A stretch of 64,000 nt of DNA from Azonexus hydrophilus DSM 23864 (GTDB taxonomy: Bacteria > Pseudomonadota > Gammaproteobacteria > Burkholderiales > Rhodocyclaceae). This document shows positions 19,002 through 28,988 of the stretch, piece after piece; positions within the stretch are counted from its first letter, which is position 1, and each line of letters opens with the position of its first letter. The stretch lies in the NCBI RefSeq assembly GCF_000429605.1, contig NZ_AUCE01000011.1, forward strand, positions 620,001 to 684,000. Direction: 5' to 3'. The notes beneath the pieces were generated by a model. It did no database searches. It saw only the letters and a program-made list of their open reading frames with translations, and was not told where the DNA came from. The position numbers and the translations under genes are program-made.

Positions 19002-20630
19002 ATGAATTGGTTCGATAATCTGTCAATCCGCATGAAACTGATGGTCAATTTTGCCCTCAGTGGCGGTGTCCTCATTGCCGCGATCATTTTCGCCGTGTAT
19101 GAATTGCATCTGGTCCATGACGATGTCGATGTGATTGCCGAAAAGGAAGTTCCGGCATTGAAACTCGCGGCCGATATCAGTGAGCTGCGTCTGCGTTACC
19201 GTGTGCGCAGTCTGGAGTACATGTTGCCGGGATCGGCTGAGGCAAAAGCCAGGATGGCGAAGGACCTGGAGAAACTCGACGGTACGATGCGGGCGGCTTT
19301 CGCCGATTACGAGAAGTTGCTGTCCAGCGAGCGCGAGCGCCAGGTCTTCCAGGCCGCACTCAAGGCGGCCGATGCCTACAAGGCCAGTGTGGAGAAGGCC
19401 ATTGCGCTGGCTGCCGGTGGCGACGAAGCCGGCGCCCAGGAGTTGCGCCGAACCGAGTGGGTCAGCAACGCCAACCAGTTGCGTGACCGGGTTGGCGAGC
19501 TTGCCGAACTCCGGCGCGAGGACACCAAGGGCTACATCGATCAGGCGCGCAATGAGCTTGATACGGGGCGAAATGCAGCATTTGCCGGGCTGATCTTCGG
19601 CTCCCTGATGGCCTTGCTGGTCGCTTATCTTATCGCACAGCGCATGACGATCCAGCTCAATGTGGCGGTCGAGGCTACCGAGCGTATTGCCGGGGGCAAT
19701 CTGACCGAGCGGGTGCCGGTGGGCGGAGCCGACGAGATCGGCAAATTGCTGCAGGCGGTCAGCCACATGCAGGAATCCCTGCGCCAGACCATCAGCGAAT
19801 CGCTGCAGGGCGCAGCCAAGGTGCTCGAAGCCTCCGGTTCGCTCAAGCACTCGGTTGAAATGATCGATGAGTCGTCGTCGATCCAAAGTTCCGCAGCATC
19901 GGCGATTGCCGCCAATGTCGAGGAGCTGACCGTATCGATCAACCATGTCTCCGACAGTACCGGGGAAGCGGCGCGTCTTGCCGCGGCTTCCGACAATCAG
20001 GCCGGACAGGGGCACGATGCCATTCACCGGCTGGTTTCCAGCATCAACCAGGTTTCCTCGGTGGTGCGCGATGCAGCGACCCAGATCGAGGAACTCAAGA
20101 GCGAGTCGGAGAAGATATCGAGCATTGTTCTGGTCATTCGCGACATTGCCGACCAGACCAATCTGCTGGCGCTCAATGCCGCGATCGAGGCGGCGCGGGC
20201 CGGTGAAAGCGGGCGTGGGTTTGCGGTTGTTGCTGACGAAGTGCGCAAGCTGGCTGAGCGGACCTCCGTGTCAACCGGCGAGATCAGCGCCATGGTCAAG
20301 GCAATCCAGCAATCGACCGGGCAGGTTGTCGGCGGTGTCAGTCACGGGGTGGAACTGGCCGACAGCAGCGTCAAGCTTGCCGGACAGGCGGGGGATTCGA
20401 TTGCTCAGTTGCGCGACCTGGCGCAACAGGTGGCTGAAGTCATCCGCGATGTCGATAGCGGGCTGCGCGAGCAGTCAACCGCTTCCAATGACGTTGCCGT
20501 CAGGATTGAGCAGATCGCCACCCAGGCCGAGGAAGCCAGCGCCATTGCCCATGAGACGTCGAAGGCGGCGGAAACACTGGATACCACCGCCCGACAGTTG
20601 CAGTCGGCTGTTTCCCGGTTCCGCGTCTGA
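19002..20630 (+). CDS. Methyl-accepting chemotaxis protein
   Basis: Chemoreceptor of 542 residues: membrane helix 1 (about 14-36), a helical periplasmic ligand domain of the four-helix-bundle type (about 40-185), membrane helix 2 (about 190-212), HAMP (about 212-265) and a long cytosolic signalling coil. The highly conserved hairpin tip that contacts CheA/CheW is present ([20 protein letters not shown], near residue 390). There is no C-terminal CheR-docking pentapeptide. ATG 19002 is chosen because GGAGG lies 4 bases upstream; a TTG at 18975 is less likely. No cheA, cheW, cheR or cheB gene lies in this window. Ligand unknown. Confidence 0.95.
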   Translation: MNWFDNLSIRMKLMVNFALSGGVLIAAIIFAVYELHLVHDDVDVIAEKEVPALKLAADISELRLRYRVRSLEYMLPGSAEAKARMAKDLEKLDGTMRAAFADYEKLLSSERERQVFQAALKAADAYKASVEKAIALAAGGDEAGAQELRRTEWVSNANQLRDRVGELAELRREDTKGYIDQARNELDTGRNAAFAGLIFGSLMALLVAYLIAQRMTIQLNVAVEATERIAGGNLTERVPVGGADEIGKLLQAVSHMQESLRQTISESLQGAAKVLEASGSLKHSVEMIDESSSIQSSAASAIAANVEELTVSINHVSDSTGEAARLAAASDNQAGQGHDAIHRLVSSINQVSSVVRDAATQIEELKSESEKISSIVLVIRDIADQTNLLALNAAIEAARAGESGRGFAVVADEVRKLAERTSVSTGEISAMVKAIQQSTGQVVGGVSHGVELADSSVKLAGQAGDSIAQLRDLAQQVAEVIRDVDSGLREQSTASNDVAVRIEQIATQAEEASAIAHETSKAAETLDTTARQLQSAVSRFRV

Positions 20631-20641
20631 GTCTTGGCGCC

Positions 20642-21304
20642 ATGCCTTCATTGACCCCTCTCGCGCAAACAGCGGGTCCGCAGCTTGTACCCGATGCCGA
20701 GCGTGCGCTTTCTCCGGCGATGCGCAGGATCCTGGCGCTCCTGCAATCCAGAAGCCCGTTGTCGGCAAAGGAAATCTCGCAGCATGCCTTTGTCGCGGCG
20801 AAAACCCTGGAGGGTGGGGGCTATCTGAAAAAAATGAAGGCCATGGGCTTGATTCGGGTGGAGGGGTGGGCAAAGAACCACAATGGATTCACCACGCCGA
20901 TCTATGCAGCGGGCGCCGGTCCGGATTGTCCGCGGCCAAAATTTCAAACCAGGGATCGCGATTCGGTGGGGATGGCAAGAATCGTTGCCGCACTTGAAGG
21001 CTCAGCCAATCTTGGCTACCGGGATATTGCCGAACTGGCCGGCCTGTCGACCAATACCATCAAGAACGGTGGCTACATGGATGTGCTGATGAAGCAGGGG
21101 CGCGTTCATATTTCGGCCTGGCGGCGCAATCGCAAGGGCGGGCAGACTCCGCTTTACAGCGCGGGGCCGGGCGCAAACGCCGTGAAACCGCCTTTGCTTA
21201 CCCGGCAGGAGATCATGAGCCGCTATCGAGAGCGCCAACGGGTGCTTTCCGGGCGAGCGATCTCGTTGGAAGGTCAATTCAAAGCCATGCTTTGCGCCCG
21301 TTGA
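20642..21304 (+). CDS. Protein with two tandem winged-helix repeats
   Basis: A 220-residue basic protein made of two similar units of about 78 residues (about 23-100 and 105-183). Each unit reads as a winged helix: a helical N-part, a helix-turn-helix ending in GGY ([12 protein letters not shown] and [12 protein letters not shown]), then a wing with W-x(2)-N and TP(I/L)Y-x-AG-x-G ([12 protein letters not shown] and [12 protein letters not shown]). A basic tail follows (about 185-220, RYRERQR). Single-unit forms resemble small DNA-binding proteins I know from phages and proteobacteria; the function here is unknown, with DNA binding likely. It sits 11 bases after the chemoreceptor and ends 46 bases before a hybrid kinase on the same strand. 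Confidence 0.75.
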   Translation: MPSLTPLAQTAGPQLVPDAERALSPAMRRILALLQSRSPLSAKEISQHAFVAAKTLEGGGYLKKMKAMGLIRVEGWAKNHNGFTTPIYAAGAGPDCPRPKFQTRDRDSVGMARIVAALEGSANLGYRDIAELAGLSTNTIKNGGYMDVLMKQGRVHISAWRRNRKGGQTPLYSAGPGANAVKPPLLTRQEIMSRYRERQRVLSGRAISLEGQFKAMLCAR

Positions 21305-21350
21305 GCTTTTGCGGCAAATAGCGTCGCTACGTCGAGACCAAGGCTGGCGC

Positions 21351-24095
21351 ATGCTTAGGCACAATCCGAACTCGATCAAGCAACGCCTGATTGTGGGCGT
21401 TGCCCTGTTTCTGCTGCTGGTTCTGGCCATTACCGCCACGGTCACCTATATCTACTTCAAGCAGCAGATTCGCGAACAGGCCATGGCTCAGCAGTTTACC
21501 AGCCTGACCCACGTGGCCCGCGCGCTGGATGACAAACTGCTCTCTGCCCACCGCGCCCTGATTAGCGTGGCCCAGGTCTTGCCCCATAAGGTGCTGCGTG
21601 ATCCGGATGCCGCCCAGGTATGGCTGGACAACCGTGCCGGCGTGAGCAGTTTCTTCAATAACGGCTTGTTCATCTTCAGGCCCGACGGCCGCTTGCTGGT
21701 GGAAAATCCGCATTTGCCGGGGCGTCGCGGTTTCGATGCATCTTTCCGTGAGTATTACCTGCGGACGCTGGAAACCGGCAAACCCTATATTTCCAAGCCG
21801 TACGCCTCGAGCAAGCATGGTCACCCGACGGTCATGCTGACGGCACCGATATTCGACGAACGTCAACGCTTGGTGGCGATCCTGGGGGGCGCGATCGACC
21901 TGCTGGCCGAGGGGAGCCTCTTCATGGACCTGGTTCGAGTCAAGTATGGGCATACCGGCTACTTCTTCCTGTATGCCCAGGACAGGACCATGATTCTTCA
22001 TCCTGACTCGTCCAGGATCATGAAGCAGGATGTACCGCCCAGCGCCAACCGCTTGTACGACCAAGCCCTGGAGGGTTGGGAAGGAAGCGGTGAGACCGTC
22101 ACCAGCCGGGGCCTGCACGCCATCTCGTCGTTCCAGCGCTTGACAGTCAATGACTGGATCGTCGGGGTCAACCTGCCGGCAGTCGAGGCTTACGAGCCGG
22201 TGAGCCGGTTCAGGTTTTTCTATCTGCTGGGGATGGGGTTGGCGTTGCTGCTTGGCATCGGCGGTATCTGGTGGCTGGGGCGAAGCATTACCAACGGCCT
22301 GACCCGGCTGACCGAGCGAATTGCCACGCTGGAGCCCAGCCAGCTGACCTACATCGATTTCCCGGAAGCAGGCAGCAGCTATGAAGTCCAGAAATTGACC
22401 GCCACCTTCAACAGCCTGATCAGCCAGGTTGAGGAGGCCAGGGCGCAACTGCGCCAGTCCAATACCGAGATCGCAAGCCACCGCGATCAACTCGAAGCGG
22501 TCGTTGAAAGCCGAACTGCCGAACTTGTCGAAGCCAGGGCCACGGCAGAGGCCGCGAGTCGCTCAAAGGGGGCTTTTCTGGCCAACATGTCACATGAAAT
22601 CCGGACGCCGCTGAACGTCATCCTGGGGCTCGTTCACCTGCTGCGTGGAGAGGCGTCGCCAGTGCAGATCGAGCGGCTCGACAAGGTCAGCATTGCCGGC
22701 AAGCACCTCCTGTCGATCATCAACAGCATTCTGGACATCTCGAAAATCGAGGCCGGAAAATTGCAACTCGAGCAAGGAAATTTTCCGCTTTCCGCAGTGC
22801 TCGACCACGTCCATTCCATGCTCTCGGACGAGGCTCGCGCGAAAGGACTGGCGTTTCATGTCGATCCGGATGCGGTGCCGCTCTGGTTGTGTGGGGATGT
22901 CATGCGTCTTCGCCAGTGCTTGCTCAACTTTGCCGGCAACGCTTTGAAATTTACCGAAAGAGGTCATATCACCCTGGCCGCCAAACTGCTTGAAGAACGC
23001 GAGGATGATCTGCTGGTTCGCTTCTCGGTCACCGATAGCGGACCCGGTATTGCCGCAGAGAAGCTTGCCGGATTGTTCCAGCCGTTTTCCCAGGCTGACA
23101 ACTCGACCACCAGGCAGTACGGCGGTACCGGCCTGGGTTTGGCGATTACCCGACGGCTGGCCGAGATGATGGGGGGCGAGGCCGGCGCCGAAAGTGTCCT
23201 CGGACAAGGCAGCATCTTCTGGTTCACCGCTCGCCTGAAGCGCGGACAAGCGATCCTGGCGCAGATGGATGGAGTGGGCGATGCGGCGCATCAATTGCGA
23301 GCCCGTGGCGAACAGGCCCGGGTGCTGCTGGCCGAGGATCATCCGGTGAATCAGGAAATCGCCTTTGAATTGCTGCGTGCGGTCAAGCTGTCGGTTGATG
23401 TCGTCGGCGACGGTGCCGAAGCGCTTGAATTCGCGCGTCGGCAGCACTATCACCTGGTCTTGATGGATATCCAGATGCCCAATATGGATGGCCTGGATGC
23501 CTGCCGTGCCATTCGCGCTTTGCCGGGGTGGCAGGATATTCCGATCGTTGCCATGACGGCCAATGCCTTCGAAGAGGATCGGCAGGCAACAGTCCTGGCG
23601 GGCATGAATGATCACATTGCCAAACCGGTCGATCCAGAGCAGCTATACGCCAAGCTGTGCAAGTGGTTGCCGGTCGTTCAGAAAAGCGAAACAGGGGATG
23701 GCCGGGGCGAGGTTCAGGTATCCGGCGAGGAGGAAGCACTGACGACCCGTCTGGCAGAGATACCCGATCTCGAACTGGCTGCGGGTCTCAGGCTGGCTCG
23801 CGGCAAGGTGGCTTTCTATCGGCGTCTGCTGGAGGTCTTTGTCGAGGCGCATTGCAACGATGCGCAAGAACTGACGCGCTTGATCGGCCAGAACCAGCTC
23901 GATGCTGCCGAAAGAGTGGCCCACCGGCTCAAGGGCGCGGCAGGGAATGTCGGGGCCGTACCGATTTTCCTGTTGGCGACCCTGCTGGATACCAGTCTCA
24001 AGCAAGGTGATCGGGCACGGGCCGAAATTGATCTGGCGCTACTGGCCGAGCGTCTGGCTCGACTGATAGATGCACTGAGAGCGGCTCTCAGGTAA
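21351..24095 (+). CDS. Cache-HAMP hybrid histidine kinase with receiver and Hpt
   Basis: Phosphorelay sensor of 914 residues. Membrane helix 1 (about 10-32) and helix 2 (about 285-305) bracket a periplasmic double-Cache-type ligand domain ([30 protein letters not shown]). HAMP, a coiled coil, acceptor His415 ([13 protein letters not shown]), HATPase ([16 protein letters not shown]), receiver acceptor Asp706 ([12 protein letters not shown]) and a C-terminal Hpt with His858 ([10 protein letters not shown]) follow, so the full His-Asp-His relay is in one chain. The final Asp partner is not obvious. ATG 21351 is preferred (AAGG about 8 bases upstream); a TTG at 21309 would add 14 residues. It runs tail-to-tail into another hybrid kinase gene. 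Confidence 0.92.
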   Translation: MLRHNPNSIKQRLIVGVALFLLLVLAITATVTYIYFKQQIREQAMAQQFTSLTHVARALDDKLLSAHRALISVAQVLPHKVLRDPDAAQVWLDNRAGVSSFFNNGLFIFRPDGRLLVENPHLPGRRGFDASFREYYLRTLETGKPYISKPYASSKHGHPTVMLTAPIFDERQRLVAILGGAIDLLAEGSLFMDLVRVKYGHTGYFFLYAQDRTMILHPDSSRIMKQDVPPSANRLYDQALEGWEGSGETVTSRGLHAISSFQRLTVNDWIVGVNLPAVEAYEPVSRFRFFYLLGMGLALLLGIGGIWWLGRSITNGLTRLTERIATLEPSQLTYIDFPEAGSSYEVQKLTATFNSLISQVEEARAQLRQSNTEIASHRDQLEAVVESRTAELVEARATAEAASRSKGAFLANMSHEIRTPLNVILGLVHLLRGEASPVQIERLDKVSIAGKHLLSIINSILDISKIEAGKLQLEQGNFPLSAVLDHVHSMLSDEARAKGLAFHVDPDAVPLWLCGDVMRLRQCLLNFAGNALKFTERGHITLAAKLLEEREDDLLVRFSVTDSGPGIAAEKLAGLFQPFSQADNSTTRQYGGTGLGLAITRRLAEMMGGEAGAESVLGQGSIFWFTARLKRGQAILAQMDGVGDAAHQLRARGEQARVLLAEDHPVNQEIAFELLRAVKLSVDVVGDGAEALEFARRQHYHLVLMDIQMPNMDGLDACRAIRALPGWQDIPIVAMTANAFEEDRQATVLAGMNDHIAKPVDPEQLYAKLCKWLPVVQKSETGDGRGEVQVSGEEEALTTRLAEIPDLELAAGLRLARGKVAFYRRLLEVFVEAHCNDAQELTRLIGQNQLDAAERVAHRLKGAAGNVGAVPIFLLATLLDTSLKQGDRARAEIDLALLAERLARLIDALRAALR

Positions 24096-24150
24096 TCCGA
24101 TTACCCGGAAACGGGGGCGGTTGATTGCCTTGGATTTCTCCCGGTGCTGG

Positions 24151-26835
24151 TTATTCCCGGGCTAACCACTTGTCGAGCATGGCGAACAGCACTTCCGGCT
24201 TGACCGGCTTGGCGATGAAGTCGTTCATGCCGGCCTCGAAGCAGCGGGCTTTGTCCTCGACGAAGGCATTGGCGGTCATGGCCAGGATGGGGGTATCGGC
24301 GTAGTCTGGGAGTTCGCGAATGCGGCGGGTGGCTTCCAGGCCGTCCATGTGCGGCATCTGCATGTCCATCAGGATCAGGTCGTAGGCGGTTGCTGACGCC
24401 ATTTGCAGTGCCTTCTGGCCGTCTTCGGCGCAGTCGACCTGCAGGCCGATTTCGTCGAGCAGCATCTGCGTGATTTCCCGGTTGATCGGTTCGTCCTCGG
24501 CCAGCAACAGGCGGATGTTCCGGTTGCGTAGATATTGCGGGGGTATTGCCGTGAGTTCGTGCAAGCGCTCTTCACCGGCGGCCTGGCCGCGTTTCAGGCG
24601 GGCAGTGAACCAGAAGGTGCTGCCCTGGCCGGGGATGCTGTCGGCGCCGACCTGGCCGTCCATCAGTTCGGCCAGCTTGCGAGTGATTGCCAGGCCGAGG
24701 CCGGTGCCGCCGTATTTGCGGGTGGTCGAGTTATCGGCTTGTTCGAAGGCCGAGAACAAGCGTTCCAGCGCTTCGGGTTCGATGCCGATACCGGTATCGG
24801 CGACCGAGAAACGCAGCATCACGGAACTGCCGGCGTCTTCGAGTATTTCGGCCGACAGCTTGATGCTGCCGTGTTCGGTGAACTTCAGGGCATTGCCGGC
24901 ATAGTTGAGCAGCGCCTGTTGCAGGCGGATCGGGTCGCCGATCAGGGTATCAGGCAGTGCCGGCACATTGACGATCAGGCGGATGTCCTTGCCTTCGGCC
25001 TTCGGTTGCAGCATCGAGACAATGTTGCCGAACAGGGCGGCGACATTCACCGTGGTGCTCTCCAGGGTGAATTTCCCGGCTTCGATCTTGGACAGGTCGA
25101 GTACGGCGTTGATGATGTTGAGCAGGTGGGTGCTGGCCGACTCCAGTTTGTCGAGACGTTCCCGTTGCTCGTCGGTCAGGCCGGCGCGACGGATGAGATG
25201 GGCCATGCCGGTGATGGCGTTGAGCGGAGTGCGGATTTCGTGGCTCATGTTGGCCAGGAACACGCTTTTCGCGACATTCGCACTCTCCGCGGCTTCCTTG
25301 GCGATTTCCAGTTCTTCGGTACGCCGCGCCACCAGTTCTTCCAGGTGCTGGCGGTAGTGCGCCAGTTCGGCTTCGGTGCGCCGGCTTTCGGTAATGTCGC
25401 GGGCGATGACCATCAGCGCCAGGCGGCTGCCATCCCTGGCCATGAGCGGGAACTTGCGGACTTCGCAGATGCGCTGCGGTTGATTGTCCGCATTCAGGTA
25501 TTCGATGCTGCAGGAAATGTCGCCGGCGCCCCAGGCTTCCTCGTCGGTATTCGCCGCCTGCTCATGGAATTTGCGGAAGGCCGGACGTTCGTGCGCCAGT
25601 TCGCGGTTGGTTTTGCCCAGCCAGGGGAAGCCGTGCAGGGCCAGGAGATCCTCGGCGGCATGGTTGATCTGCTGCCAGCGGTTGTTGCCGTCCTTGATCA
25701 CGACGACATCGGGCAGGGCATCGATGAAGCTGGCCAGGCGGGCGTTGCTGTCACGCAGCGCGGCGTGGGCGTTGTCGATGTCGGTGATGTCGCGGAAGGC
25801 AACCACCGAGCCGCAATGGCGGCCGTCGCGCCACAAGGGGTTGACCGTCAGGATGACCGGAAAACCGCTGCCATCCTTGCGCCAGAACCAGTCGTTGCCG
25901 CTGCGCAGCAAGCCGTCGGTGACGGTCTTGTGCACCGGGCAGTCGTGGGCCGGATAGACGCTGCCGTCGGCGTGGTGATGGTGGAACAGCGCGTGGGTGT
26001 CGGCGTTGAGGATTTCGTCGGCGCTGTAGCCGAGCAGTTCGCAGGCCGCCGGATTGACGAAGATGCAGCGGTGTGCCTCATCGAGGCCGAAAACGCCTTC
26101 GCCCAAGGCCTCGAGGATCGATTGCTGGCGGGTCAGATGGGCGGCCAGTTCCTCGATCCGGGTTTCGACCGCACTGGCCATGACCGCGAAGTTCTGACTC
26201 AGTTCGCCGATTTCGTCGGTGACCGTGGTCGGCAGCGGCGCCCGGTAGTCACCGGCAGCGATGCGGCTGCTGGCGGCGGCCAGCATGGCCAGGTGACGGG
26301 TCAGCCAGTAGCCGGCCGCGGCCAGTACCATCGTCGTCAGCAGGATGCCGACGATGGCGATCAGCGCGCCTTGCCAGACGAGTTCGCGACGGGCCTCGTT
26401 GAGGAATTTCAGTGACAGCCCGTATTGCAGGTCGCCGTAGTGCTGGCCGTAGATTTCGATGGGGAAGCGGGCGTGAATCAGGTCGTTGCCCTGCCGGCCA
26501 GGGGGTGGCAGGGCTTCGCTTTCCGGCCAGCGGCTGCTGGCCAGGCGGTGCCCTTCAGGATCGGTCAGCACCAGATAGTCGATGTCTTCGTTCTGCTGCC
26601 AGCCGTCGAGAATGTCGCGCAGCGTCGCATAATCGCGGCTGGCCAGCGGGACGACCACGGCGACGCGGTAGGCCTGCTGTATGGTTTCCTGATGGCGAAG
26701 CGTCTGCGTGTTGAGCCGGTCGTCGATCAGGCGCAAGCCGTTGGCGATCAGTACTGCGAGTACCAGCAACTCGATGGCGAGCGCGGCCAGGAGCAAGCGG
26801 AAACGCAAACTGCGGGTGAAGGCTGGAAGCTGCAA
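24151..26835 (-). CDS. HAMP-PAS-PAS hybrid histidine kinase with C-terminal receiver
   Basis: Sensor kinase of 894 residues. Two membrane helices (about 12-34 and 155-180) enclose a periplasmic domain of about 120 residues; then HAMP, PAS1 (about 235-355) with a His/Cys-rich loop ([19 protein letters not shown]), PAS2 (about 360-490), acceptor His532 ([13 protein letters not shown]), HATPase ([16 protein letters not shown]) and a receiver with acceptor Asp824 ([11 protein letters not shown]). Unlike its convergent neighbour it has no Hpt, so a separate phosphotransfer protein would be needed. It begins 5 bases after the PhnD-like binding-protein gene; the pair probably forms a two-part sensor. 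Confidence 0.9.
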   Translation of the reverse strand: MQLPAFTRSLRFRLLLAALAIELLVLAVLIANGLRLIDDRLNTQTLRHQETIQQAYRVAVVVPLASRDYATLRDILDGWQQNEDIDYLVLTDPEGHRLASSRWPESEALPPPGRQGNDLIHARFPIEIYGQHYGDLQYGLSLKFLNEARRELVWQGALIAIVGILLTTMVLAAAGYWLTRHLAMLAAASSRIAAGDYRAPLPTTVTDEIGELSQNFAVMASAVETRIEELAAHLTRQQSILEALGEGVFGLDEAHRCIFVNPAACELLGYSADEILNADTHALFHHHHADGSVYPAHDCPVHKTVTDGLLRSGNDWFWRKDGSGFPVILTVNPLWRDGRHCGSVVAFRDITDIDNAHAALRDSNARLASFIDALPDVVVIKDGNNRWQQINHAAEDLLALHGFPWLGKTNRELAHERPAFRKFHEQAANTDEEAWGAGDISCSIEYLNADNQPQRICEVRKFPLMARDGSRLALMVIARDITESRRTEAELAHYRQHLEELVARRTEELEIAKEAAESANVAKSVFLANMSHEIRTPLNAITGMAHLIRRAGLTDEQRERLDKLESASTHLLNIINAVLDLSKIEAGKFTLESTTVNVAALFGNIVSMLQPKAEGKDIRLIVNVPALPDTLIGDPIRLQQALLNYAGNALKFTEHGSIKLSAEILEDAGSSVMLRFSVADTGIGIEPEALERLFSAFEQADNSTTRKYGGTGLGLAITRKLAELMDGQVGADSIPGQGSTFWFTARLKRGQAAGEERLHELTAIPPQYLRNRNIRLLLAEDEPINREITQMLLDEIGLQVDCAEDGQKALQMASATAYDLILMDMQMPHMDGLEATRRIRELPDYADTPILAMTANAFVEDKARCFEAGMNDFIAKPVKPEVLFAMLDKWLARE

Positions 26836-26840
26836 GCGGG

Positions 26841-27686
26841 TTACCTCATCATCTGCCGGGTCGGTTCGATGAATTCCTGCAAACTGTCGAGATCGCTTTG
26901 CGAGACCGGGATGTATGCCTTGTAGCCGGTTTCGATGAAGAAGGCCTTGCCTTCGGGCGTTTCGGGAAAAGTAGCGAAGGCGCGCCGGACGCGCTCAAGG
27001 TTGGCGCTGCCCAGGCGTCGGTGCGCCAGGGTCATGACGTGCGGGACGTGGATGTCGGTATCCAGCAGCCGGGTACGCGCCCGGAGGTCCTCCGGAATCT
27101 GGCGCAGCGGGGTGTGCGTGGTGATTGCCGCGTCGGCCGTGCCGGCGATGACGGCGGCGACGGCGGCGCCGTGAGAACTGAACTCGACAATCCGGAAGTC
27201 GCGGTTGAGGACGAAACCCTTGTCCTGCAGCCACTTGATGCCGCCGATTGAAGAGATCGACAGCCGGCTCGACAAGGCGATGGTCTTGCCGCGCAGCGCT
27301 TCTGCACTGATGATCGGGCCATCGCCGCGAACCACGAAAACCGGTTGCAGCTCGATCGCGTAGCGGAACAGCAACTGCATGTCACGATTGGCCGCCATGG
27401 CGCCGAAGTGCGGGCCGGTGATCGCCAGATCGAAGTCGCCAGCCAGCAATTGGTTGATGTGCGTGAAATAGTCCGTTGAGGTGAATACGACGACCTTGCG
27501 GCCAAGGCTGCGTTCGAGGTGAGCGGTCAGCGGCTGGTGCGTCTTGATCAGGGCCAGCGGGCTGTTGAAGGGCATGATGCCCAGTTTCAGCGGGGGCAAT
27601 TCGCCAGCGTTGACGGCGTTGATCATACCCAGGCAAGACAGAACGGCAATGCGCAGGAGGCCGGCAAGTCGAGACGGGAGGGTCAT
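26841..27686 (-). CDS. PhnD-like periplasmic substrate-binding protein
   Basis: Exported solute-binding protein of 281 residues: signal peptide about 1-27 (cleavage near VNA|GE), then a type II periplasmic binding fold of the phosphate/phosphonate (PhnD-like) family ([54 protein letters not shown]). No transporter permease or ATPase lies nearby; instead a hybrid kinase gene starts 5 bases downstream. This arrangement suggests a ligand-sensing role in which the loaded protein contacts the kinase's periplasmic domain. The ligand could be an oxyanion but cannot be read from sequence. Confidence 0.85.
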   Translation of the reverse strand: MTLPSRLAGLLRIAVLSCLGMINAVNAGELPPLKLGIMPFNSPLALIKTHQPLTAHLERSLGRKVVVFTSTDYFTHINQLLAGDFDLAITGPHFGAMAANRDMQLLFRYAIELQPVFVVRGDGPIISAEALRGKTIALSSRLSISSIGGIKWLQDKGFVLNRDFRIVEFSSHGAAVAAVIAGTADAAITTHTPLRQIPEDLRARTRLLDTDIHVPHVMTLAHRRLGSANLERVRRAFATFPETPEGKAFFIETGYKAYIPVSQSDLDSLQEFIEPTRQMMR

Positions 27687-27776
27687 GGAATATCCCTGAA
27701 GCGGCTGCGGGAATGCAGCGCTTGAATTGTCGCCCAGAAGGCCGGTGGCGGCAACTTCCCGAGACAGTGTTGCTGC

Positions 27777-28922
27777 TTAGTCCTGGCGGCTTGCCCAGCG
27801 TCGCCGGTAATGTGCCGGTGCCATGCCGGTCCATTCAACACAGGCGCGATAGAAAGCCGATGTGTCGTTATAGCCGAGATCAGCAGCGATGCGGGCGACC
27901 GGGTCGCGGGTCTTGACCAGCCGGGCCAGCGCCATGTCGCGCCGCAGCGCGTCCTTGATGCTGCGGAAACTTGAACCTTCTTCCTCCAGGCGGCGGTGCA
28001 CCGTTCGCGGCGACAGGTGCAGCCGGGCGGCGACATCATCGAGTGCCAGCGGCGTCGGCATGGCGGCACGCAGCAGGTCGCGCACGCGGATGACCATTTC
28101 CCGGTCGCGCCGGTAGAGCGTGGTGATCTTGCCCGGCGCGCCGTCGAGGAAGGCGTTGAGCGCCGCCTCGTCGCGACGTAATGGCAGCTCCAGCAGATTG
28201 GCGTTGAAGCTGGCGATCAGGCTACCCTTGCCGCCCGGCAGGGTCGGTGCAAAGCGCGAGTCCTCGGTGAAGATCAGCGCGTAGTCGGCGGCGTGCGTCG
28301 GCCGGCGATAAGGGAAGATCACGTGGTCGAGCGCCAGGCCGCGCCCGGCCAGCCAGCATGCCAGGCCGTGCAGCAGGCGCAGCAGCCACTCGAAGGCGAA
28401 GACCCGGCCGGGGTCGTCGCCGGCCTCGGCCAGCCGTCGCGTCTCGGCGATGACCAGTTCGGCCTGGCCGTGCGTGCGTCGTACGGACACGGCGAGATCG
28501 GGCAGGACGATGTGCAGGAAGCGGCTGGCCCGTTGCAGCGCGTCGGCCAGCGTTGGTGCAGTCAGGCAGGCGCGGCAGAGGAATTCAAAACTGCCGCAAC
28601 GCATTGGCTGGGAAAAGAGGCCGAAGCCTTCGTCGTCGAATTCGTGATTGATCCGGTTGTACAGGGCGGCGTAGCGCTCGACCGGAATGCGGCTGGCGGT
28701 GTCTGCAATATCGATGTCTGTGGCGAGCAGGAGCGGCGTAGGGTCGATGCCGCGTCGCGCCAGGCCAGCCAGCATGCCGGTAACAAAGCCCATTGCAACA
28801 GAGGCTTGCCTGCGATTGGTGGGGGTGGGATTGTTGCGATGCAGCATCGTGGCCGATTTCGAGTGGTCTGAAACATAGACTAACATCTTGGCGGAATTTG
28901 CACGATAGACGTCAATCCCCAC
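27777..28922 (-). CDS. AraC-family transcriptional regulator
   Basis: DNA-binding regulator of up to 381 residues. An N-terminal ligand domain of the arabinose-binding-like/OruR type (about 45-250) is followed by a C-terminal AraC double helix-turn-helix (about 285-378: LALDDVAARLHLSPRTVHRRL and VARIAADLGYNDTSAFYRAC). The start is uncertain: 28922 (used here), 28886 and 28847 are all in frame and none has a convincing ribosome binding site. It is divergent from icmF with a 66-base gap carrying a 20-base palindrome, so control of icmF is a reasonable guess. Confidence 0.88.
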   Translation of the reverse strand: MGIDVYRANSAKMLVYVSDHSKSATMLHRNNPTPTNRRQASVAMGFVTGMLAGLARRGIDPTPLLLATDIDIADTASRIPVERYAALYNRINHEFDDEGFGLFSQPMRCGSFEFLCRACLTAPTLADALQRASRFLHIVLPDLAVSVRRTHGQAELVIAETRRLAEAGDDPGRVFAFEWLLRLLHGLACWLAGRGLALDHVIFPYRRPTHAADYALIFTEDSRFAPTLPGGKGSLIASFNANLLELPLRRDEAALNAFLDGAPGKITTLYRRDREMVIRVRDLLRAAMPTPLALDDVAARLHLSPRTVHRRLEEEGSSFRSIKDALRRDMALARLVKTRDPVARIAADLGYNDTSAFYRACVEWTGMAPAHYRRRWASRQD

Positions 28923-28948
28923 AATGGTGCGATGGCCAAAGCGGCCTA

Positions 28949-28968
28949 AGATGGACGCCTTTCCATCT
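28949..28968. promoter_or_regulatory. Palindrome upstream of icmF
   Basis: Perfect inverted repeat AGATGGA-N6-TCCATCT, with the right arm ending 20 bases before the icmF ATG. Length and symmetry suit a dimeric regulator site, or alternatively an mRNA leader hairpin. Which protein binds is unknown; the divergent AraC-type gene is one candidate, although AraC proteins usually use direct repeats. Confidence 0.45.
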
Positions 28969-28988
28969 GCACTGTCGAGGTTGATGTC

